Positions 6,999 through 12,789 of a stretch of 12,789 nt of DNA are shown in pieces. Position 1 is the stretch's first letter. Every line of letters begins with the position of its first letter. The DNA is from Pseudomonadota bacterium (GTDB lineage Bacteria > Pseudomonadota > Gammaproteobacteria > Xanthomonadales > Rhodanobacteraceae), in the NCBI GenBank assembly GCA_018241165.1, contig JAFEEK010000128.1, positions 1-12,789 of the forward strand, written 5' to 3'. Both the position numbers and the translations under genes were made by a program. Under the pieces are notes generated by a model, which did no database searches, was not told where the DNA came from, and worked only from the letters and a program-made list of their open reading frames with translations.

Positions 6999-7685
6999 AT
7001 CGCCAACGATGGGGGAGAGGGGAAAATATCGATTGTCATTCTCGCCTCCGGCCGCGGCAGCAACTTTGCCGCCCTGCTCGCCGCGCAACAGCGCGGGGAT
7101 TTGCCGATCCGGATTCGCGCCCTGCTTTCGGACAAGTCCGCTGCGCCCGCACTCGACATCGCGCGTGCTGCCGGCATCGGCGCGATCGCGCTGTCGCCTC
7201 GGAATTTCTCCGACCGCGCCGCGTTCGATCGCGCCCTGTTCGCGCGCGCTGCGGAATTTCGTCCCGACCTGATCGTGCTCGCCGGCTACATGCGCGTGAT
7301 CGATGCGGCAGTGGTGAACGAATGGCACGGCCGCATGATCAACATCCATCCGTCGCTGCTGCCGAAATATCCCGGCCTGCACACGCACGCACGCGCGATC
7401 GAAGCCGGCGATGGCGTGCACGGCGCCAGCGTGCATTTCGTCACCGCGCAGCTCGACGGCGGCCCGGTCATCGCGCAGGCGCAGATACCGGTCCTTGACG
7501 GCGACACGCCCGACACCTTGGCCGCGCGCCTGCTGCCGCTGGAACATCGCCTGCTCGCCGCGAGCGTCGATGCCATCGCCCGCCACCGCATTGCGCTGGG
7601 CACCCACGGCGTCGAATGCGATGGCAAGCCGCTCGTCGCACCGCTGTGCCCGCAAGCCGATGGCAGCCTGCGCGCAGTCGGATAG
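6954..7685 (+). CDS. purN: Phosphoribosylglycinamide formyltransferase PurN with repeat-derived N-terminal extension
   Basis: PurN transfers a formyl group from 10-formyltetrahydrofolate to GAR, the third step of IMP synthesis. From ATG 6954 the product is 243 residues against 212 in E. coli. The catalytic residues N130, H132 and D168 (E. coli N106, H108, D144) and the phosphate-binding GRGSN (33-37) are all shifted by exactly 24, so the core is complete behind an extension encoded mainly by palindromic copy 3. MINIHPSLLPKYPGLHTH and TAQLDGGPVIAQAQIPV are diagnostic. The start is uncertain. ATG 6954 and ATG 6969 both lack a nearby Shine-Dalgarno. GTG 6906 is also in frame. The codon aligned with E. 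coli Met1 is ATA at 7026-7028. No ATG, GTG or TTG lies in frame between 6969 and the conserved core. Confidence 0.93.
   Translation: MSASAMPPPHPALSPIANDGGEGKISIVILASGRGSNFAALLAAQQRGDLPIRIRALLSDKSAAPALDIARAAGIGAIALSPRNFSDRAAFDRALFARAAEFRPDLIVLAGYMRVIDAAVVNEWHGRMINIHPSLLPKYPGLHTHARAIEAGDGVHGASVHFVTAQLDGGPVIAQAQIPVLDGDTPDTLAARLLPLEHRLLAASVDAIARHRIALGTHGVECDGKPLVAPLCPQADGSLRAVG
6977..7021 (+). repeat. Palindromic GC-rich element, copy 3, encoding the PurN N-terminus
   Basis: The flank ccctcaccctg is followed by a perfect 15-bp stem, ccctctcccccatcg (6988-7002) with cgatgggggagaggg (7007-7021), around the loop ccaa. The element is 45 nt, a multiple of three. It reads in frame into purN as PPHPALSPIANDGGEG-like sequence, closely matching the peptide [13 protein letters not shown] encoded by copy 1 in murU. 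Confidence 0.85.
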
Positions 7686-7739
7686 CGTTCAGACTGGCCT
7701 GCCCACACTGGCGCTCATTCAAGGTCTGCCGGAATCGCC

Positions 7740-8423
7740 ATGCGCTACCTGTTCATTGCCGCCTGCTTGTTGATCCTGCCCACGCCTGCCAATGCGAGCG
7801 CGTCGCTGAAACCCGAGCAGGCGACCTACACCGTCAGCCGCGACGGCAAGGCCATCGGCACGGCGACCTATTCGCTTGCGCCAAACAGCGATGGCAGCTG
7901 GACCTTGCGCAGCCAGACCCGCGGCACCAGCGGCATGGCGAAATTGCTCGGCCTGGACGTGCGCGAGGATTCCACCTTCACGCTGCGCGACGGCAAGCTG
8001 CAGGGCCTGCGTTACCGCTACGAACAGGACGCCACGTTCAAGCACAAGCAGCGTAGCGTCGATTTCGACACAAGCACGATGCAGATCCATGTGCGCGACA
8101 ACGGCAAGGACTTCCGCTACGCGCTCGTGGACGGCGCCATCGACCGCAGCGCCGTGGCGGTCGCGCTGGGCCTGGCCCTGGCCGACGGCGCGACGTCGGT
8201 CACGCTACCCGTCGCCGTGCGCGATCGCATCGAGACCCAGCAATTCTCGGCGCACGCCAAGACCCCGATCGAGGTTCCCGCCGGAAAATTCGACGCGACG
8301 CAAATCGACCGCACCGACACGCCGGGCAAGGTGATGAAATCGTGGTACGCCGGTGGTTTGCTACCGATACGCGTCGAGCAGCCGCAGCACGATGGCGCGG
8401 CGATCGTGATGGAACGCAAATAA
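7740..8423 (+). CDS. DUF3108 exported protein
   Basis: This is a 227-residue periplasmic or outer-membrane-associated protein of unknown function. A signal peptide is evident (RYLFIAACLLILPTPANA, cleavage after ANA at about residue 19). The mature part is beta-rich with the DUF3108 pattern. ATYTVSRDGKAIGTATYSL is followed by GLDVREDSTFTLRDGKLQGLRYRYEQ, then KHKQRSVDFD, and a C-terminal VPAGKFDATQIDR...SWYAGGLLPIRVE. The last motif, on converting a coefficient into a parameter strand, is typical of the family. It lies 54 bp after purN, and I recall DUF3108 genes next to purMN in Pseudomonas, which supports a conserved cluster. ggaat stands 6 nt before the ATG. The stop is 2 bp from the convergent murA stop. 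Confidence 0.85.
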   Translation: MRYLFIAACLLILPTPANASASLKPEQATYTVSRDGKAIGTATYSLAPNSDGSWTLRSQTRGTSGMAKLLGLDVREDSTFTLRDGKLQGLRYRYEQDATFKHKQRSVDFDTSTMQIHVRDNGKDFRYALVDGAIDRSAVAVALGLALADGATSVTLPVAVRDRIETQQFSAHAKTPIEVPAGKFDATQIDRTDTPGKVMKSWYAGGLLPIRVEQPQHDGAAIVMERK

Positions 8424-8425
8424 AC

Positions 8426-9988
<1,563 letters not shown>

Positions 9989-10013
9989 CTACGCCGGAAC
10001 GGGGCCCGTCGGT

Positions 10014-10019
10014 TACAAT
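10014..10019 (+). promoter_or_regulatory. Candidate -10 box for the kdsD-lpt operon
   Basis: TACAAT, a 5/6 match to the sigma-70 -10 box, stands alone in a GC-rich divergent region 9931-10122. No good -35 box is present at 16-18 bp upstream. Transcription would start near 10026, giving a leader of roughly 97 nt that contains the hairpin at 10062-10082. Confidence 0.4.
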
Positions 10020-10061
10020 AAGGTTGCGCATGGTACTGAAAATCCTCGGTCGCAGATACCC

Positions 10062-10082
10062 ACGGCGGGACGAACCCGCCGT
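10062..10082 (+). other. Hairpin in the kdsD leader
   Basis: A perfect 8-bp stem acggcggg/cccgccgt with the 5-nt loop acgaa is followed by ttccttgg. It lies 40 nt before the kdsD ATG. The following T-content is too low for a confident intrinsic terminator; an attenuator or an mRNA-stability element is possible. Confidence 0.5.
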
Positions 10083-10122
10083 TTCCTTGGCTCCCCCCGC
10101 CTTCCTGTCCGGTTCCCTCGCC

Positions 10123-11148
10123 ATGAATGCCCGCTTGCAGTCCATCGCCACGCAGCCGCTGAGCAACCCCCTGCTCGATGCCGTCACGCTCAAGCGCAGT
10201 GCGATCCAGGTGATCGACATCGAAGCGCGTGCCATCGAAGCCTTGCGCACGCGCATCGACGACAGTTTCCTGCGTGCCTGCCAACTCATGTTCGAATGTC
10301 CCGGCCGCGTGGTCGTCTCGGGCATGGGCAAATCCGGCCACATCGCGCGCAAGATTGCCGCGACGCTGGCATCGACCGGCACGCCGGCATTCTTCGTCCA
10401 CCCGGGCGAAGCCAGCCACGGCGACCTGGGCATGATCACGCACAAGGACGTGGTGCTGGCATTGTCCAATTCCGGCGAAACCGACGAGCTGCTCACCATC
10501 CTGCCGGTGATCAAGCGCCAGGGCATTCCGCTGGTGGCGATGACCGGCAACCCGGCTTCGTCGCTGGCGGCGATGGGCGATGTACACCTGGATGTCAGCG
10601 TTCCCGCCGAAGCCTGCCCGCTGAACCTCGCACCGACCGCCAGCACCACCGCCGCGCTGGTGATGGGCGACGCGCTCGCCATCGCCCTGCTCGAGGCGCG
10701 CGGCTTCACCGACGAGGACTTCGCGCGTTCGCATCCGGCCGGACAACTCGGCCGGCGCCTGCTGCTGCACATCGCCGACATCATGCATGCCGGCGAACAG
10801 GTGCCGCGCATCGACGCCGACACGAGTCTTTCCGAGGCGCTGATGGAAATGACGCGCAAGGGCCTGGGCATGACCGCGATCGTGGATGCCAATGCACGCC
10901 TGCTCGGCGTGTTCACCGACGGCGATTTGCGCCGCGCGGTGGACAACAAGACCATCGACCTGCGCACCACGCCCGTTACCGCGCTGATGACCGCGCATCC
11001 GAAGACGATCACCGCCGACAAGCTGGCGGTGGAAGCCGCACGCCTGATGGAGACGCACAAGATCCACGCGCTGCTCGTGGTCGATGCCGACAACCGTGTG
11101 GTGGGTGCACTGAACATCCACGACCTGCTGCGTGCACGAGTCGTTTGA
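10123..11148 (+). CDS. kdsD: D-arabinose 5-phosphate isomerase KdsD
   Basis: KdsD converts ribulose 5-phosphate to arabinose 5-phosphate, the first step towards Kdo of the LPS inner core. The 341 residues comprise an N-terminal SIS sugar isomerase domain and two C-terminal CBS repeats (about 218-275 and 285-340). The four catalytic residues known from E. coli (K59, E111, E152, H193) are at K70, E122, E163 and H204, a constant offset of 11. VVVSGMGKSGHIARK, FVHPGEASHGDLGMI and LAPTASTTAALVMGDALA are diagnostic. ATG 10123 fits family length but has no clear Shine-Dalgarno. ATG 10030 in frame, with aagg 6 nt upstream, would add 31 residues read through the leader hairpin, so 10123 is preferred. 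Confidence 0.95.
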   Translation: MNARLQSIATQPLSNPLLDAVTLKRSAIQVIDIEARAIEALRTRIDDSFLRACQLMFECPGRVVVSGMGKSGHIARKIAATLASTGTPAFFVHPGEASHGDLGMITHKDVVLALSNSGETDELLTILPVIKRQGIPLVAMTGNPASSLAAMGDVHLDVSVPAEACPLNLAPTASTTAALVMGDALAIALLEARGFTDEDFARSHPAGQLGRRLLLHIADIMHAGEQVPRIDADTSLSEALMEMTRKGLGMTAIVDANARLLGVFTDGDLRRAVDNKTIDLRTTPVTALMTAHPKTITADKLAVEAARLMETHKIHALLVVDADNRVVGALNIHDLLRARVV

Positions 11149-11155
11149 GCCACGC

Positions 11156-11704
11156 ATGCCGCACTCGCACTTCGACGATCTTCCCGCCGATATCCGCGAG
11201 CGCGCCGCGAAGATCCGCCTCGCCTTGTTCGATGTCGATGGCGTGCTGACCGACGGTCGCCTTTATTACAGCGACGACGGCCGCGAATCCAAGGCCTTCC
11301 ACGTCCACGACGGATTGGGACTCAAGCGCCTGATGGCGAACGGCATCGAGGTCGGCATCATCACCGCGCGCCTGAGCCATATGGTCACCGAGCGCACCGC
11401 GGAACTGGGCATCGCCCACGTCTACCAGGGCCAGGAAAACAAGCTCGCCTGCTACGAGCAGCTGATCCACGCGCTCAAGCTCGCGCCGGAACAATGCTGC
11501 TACTGCGGCGACGACCTGCCGGATCTTGCGATCATGCAACGGGTCGGGCTTTCCATCGCAGTCGCCAATGCCCACGCTTGGGTGCGCGAACGCGCGCGCT
11601 GGCGCACGCAAACGCGCGGCGGCGAAGGCGCGGTGCGCGAGGTCTGCGACCTGCTGCTCGCCGCGCAAGGCAAGGCGGAATCCGAACTGGCGAAGTTTTC
11701 CTGA
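11156..11704 (+). CDS. kdsC: 3-deoxy-D-manno-octulosonate 8-phosphate phosphatase KdsC
   Basis: KdsC is a HAD-superfamily phosphatase removing phosphate from Kdo-8-P before CMP activation. The 182-residue protein has motif I LFDVDGVLTDG with the two catalytic aspartates near residues 25 and 27, motif II IITARLS, the lysine of QGQENKL, and the acidic motif CGDDLPDLAIM. The C-terminal GGEGAVREVCDLLLAAQGK matches other KdsC proteins. It is capless and tetrameric in the known family. ATG 11156 follows the kdsD stop by 7 bp. A GTG at 11132 in frame would overlap kdsD and add eight residues. The TGA overlaps the lptC ATG (TGATG). Motif II reads ITAR where I recall ITGR in E. coli, a mild substitution. 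Confidence 0.95.
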   Translation: MPHSHFDDLPADIRERAAKIRLALFDVDGVLTDGRLYYSDDGRESKAFHVHDGLGLKRLMANGIEVGIITARLSHMVTERTAELGIAHVYQGQENKLACYEQLIHALKLAPEQCCYCGDDLPDLAIMQRVGLSIAVANAHAWVRERARWRTQTRGGEGAVREVCDLLLAAQGKAESELAKFS

Positions 11705-12315
11705 TGGAACGCCGCCTGATCCTCGCCATCGCCGTGCTGGCCGCGCTGGCCATTTCCACGCAAATCCTGGTCTGGGTGTTCGCGCCGCGCGAGGCCGTGC
11801 CGGCTTTCGTCGGCCCGCCGCGCTCGGACTACACGCTCAACGATTTTTCCATCGATGCGCTCGATGCCCAGGGCCAGCACAGTTTCAGCGTCGCCGGCCC
11901 ACGCCTGGTACGCCGCGCCGAGGATTCGTCGATCTTCGTGACCGCGCCGGATTACACGATCCTGGACAACGGCGGCCACGAATGGAAGGGAACCTCAGCG
12001 TCGGCCTGGGTCAACAAGAACGGCACGCTGATGAAGCTCGAAGGCAAGGTCGACATGCATCGACTGCCCGGTCCCGGCACGCAGCCGGCGCAATTGCTGA
12101 CGTCAGATCTGACCATCACTTCCCCGGGCAAGGGCCAGGCCTTATCCTCGGCACAGGGAAAGACCTTGCAGACCCAGGCGCCGGCCACGATCACCGAACC
12201 CGGGCGCGTGGTCCGCGGCGTCGGCCTGCAAGCCGACCTGGGCCTGAAAACCGTACAACTGATGTCCGACGTCCATTCGACCTTGCTGCCTTCCGACCAT
12301 GCCAAGCACAACTAA
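11704..12315 (+). CDS. lptC: LPS export system protein LptC
   Basis: LptC is the bitopic inner-membrane component that receives LPS from LptB2FG and hands it to LptA. The 203-residue product has a single N-terminal transmembrane anchor (about residues 5-27, LILAIAVLAALAISTQ then ILVWVF) and a periplasmic beta-jellyroll region. PRSDYTLNDFSIDALDAQGQ (about 40-59), FSVAGPRLVRRAEDSS, FVTAPDYTIL and a later GKVDMHRLPG match LptC family spacing. Length is close to the 191 residues of E. coli. It starts within the kdsC stop and overlaps the lptA start by 17 bp, as expected in this conserved kdsD-kdsC-lptC-lptA order. Confidence 0.93.
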   Translation: MERRLILAIAVLAALAISTQILVWVFAPREAVPAFVGPPRSDYTLNDFSIDALDAQGQHSFSVAGPRLVRRAEDSSIFVTAPDYTILDNGGHEWKGTSASAWVNKNGTLMKLEGKVDMHRLPGPGTQPAQLLTSDLTITSPGKGQALSSAQGKTLQTQAPATITEPGRVVRGVGLQADLGLKTVQLMSDVHSTLLPSDHAKHN

Positions 12316-12789
12316 ACCGCTTCGATCGAGTGTTCTCCTTGCCGCGCTGTGCGTGGCCCAGGGCGTGTTCGCGCTGAGCAGCGACCGCTCCAAGCCGCTG
12401 AACGTCGACGCCGACCACTGGCAGTCCACGCAAAGCCAGACCGGCAAGGCCGGCGACCCGGACATCACCAAGCTCGATGGCAACGTGGTGATGACGCAAG
12501 GTTCGATGCAGGCGCACGCCGGACACGCCACGATCTACAAGAATCCGAGCGGCGTCGCCGATGCCAACGGCAATTACGCCAGCCTGACCCGCATCGTGCT
12601 CACCGGCCGGCCCGCGCACCTGCAGCAGATCCACGACGGCGATTGCGGCCTCGTGACCGCCGATGCCGACAGCATCGACTACGACAACCTCAGCGGCATC
12701 GCCCTGCTCACCGGCAATGTCACCGTGATCCAGCACGGCAAGGGCGAATTCCACGGCCAGCGCATGCGCTACAACACCAACACCGGCGA
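12299..12789 (+). CDS. lptA: LPS transport periplasmic protein LptA, 3' end beyond the window
   Basis: LptA forms the periplasmic bridge that carries LPS from LptC to LptD. The window encodes 163 residues plus two bases. A signal peptide is present (LRSSVLLAALCVAQGVFA, cleavage at about residue 26), and the mature N-terminus SSDRSKPLNVDADHWQ is typical. OstA-like repeats follow: LDGNVVMTQGSMQAHAGHATIYK, then LTGRPAHLQQ, then IALLTGNVTVIQHGKGEFHGQRMRY (quoted in parts, each a strand of the beta-taco). No frameshift is seen. It overlaps lptC by 17 bp, has no clear Shine-Dalgarno and is probably translationally coupled. lptB and rpoN would be expected downstream of the window. Confidence 0.95.
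   Translation, partial: MPSTTKPLRSSVLLAALCVAQGVFALSSDRSKPLNVDADHWQSTQSQTGKAGDPDITKLDGNVVMTQGSMQAHAGHATIYKNPSGVADANGNYASLTRIVLTGRPAHLQQIHDGDCGLVTADADSIDYDNLSGIALLTGNVTVIQHGKGEFHGQRMRYNTNTG

Overview
This is a gene-dense, GC-rich bacterial chromosome window made almost entirely of recognisable core-metabolism genes. The protein sequences and gene order (Hda operon beside purMN, an AmgK/MurU pair, KdsD-KdsC-LptC-LptA) point to a Gram-negative gammaproteobacterium, most likely of the Xanthomonadales/Lysobacterales (for example Rhodanobacteraceae). That placement rests on remembered family resemblance, not on a database search. I see no CRISPR array, prophage, transposase, tRNA or rRNA.

Layout. 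(1) 1-470, minus: N-terminal half of CysD (sulfate activation), cut by the window edge. (2) 549-2257, plus: amgK and murU, overlapping by 4 bp, which salvage MurNAc to UDP-MurNAc. (3) 5764 down to 2245, minus: a tight five-gene operon of DUF2066 exported protein, CDP-alcohol phosphatidyltransferase, PerM/AI-2E-family membrane protein, Hda and a STAS-like protein, with junctions of +1, -4, -4 and +2 bp. (4) 5850-8423, plus: purM, purN and a DUF3108 exported protein. (5) 9930 down to 8426, minus: ibaG (BolA family) and murA. (6) 10123-12789, plus: kdsD, kdsC, lptC and the start of lptA, for Kdo synthesis and LPS transport; lptA runs off the window. No gene-free stretch exceeds 300 bases. The largest gap, 9931-10122, holds the divergent ibaG/kdsD control region.

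The genes form an envelope and nucleotide set. MurA makes UDP-MurNAc precursor de novo while AmgK/MurU recycle it. KdsD/KdsC supply Kdo for the LPS core and LptC/LptA move LPS across the periplasm. PurM/PurN act in IMP synthesis. Hda switches DnaA off after initiation and shares an operon with a phospholipid synthase.

The most unusual content is a family of short GC-rich palindromes (arms ccctctccc.../...gggagaggg with a ccctcaccc flank on one side). Three copies occur. One of 36 nt (12 codons) lies in frame inside murU. Two in opposite orientation lie between purM and purN, and the second has become the translated N-terminus of PurN, whose ancestral start position now reads ATA. The frame from the purM stop into purN is otherwise open. 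I found no convincing new multi-gene system; these protein-embedded repeats and the lipid/Hda operon are the parts most worth following up.
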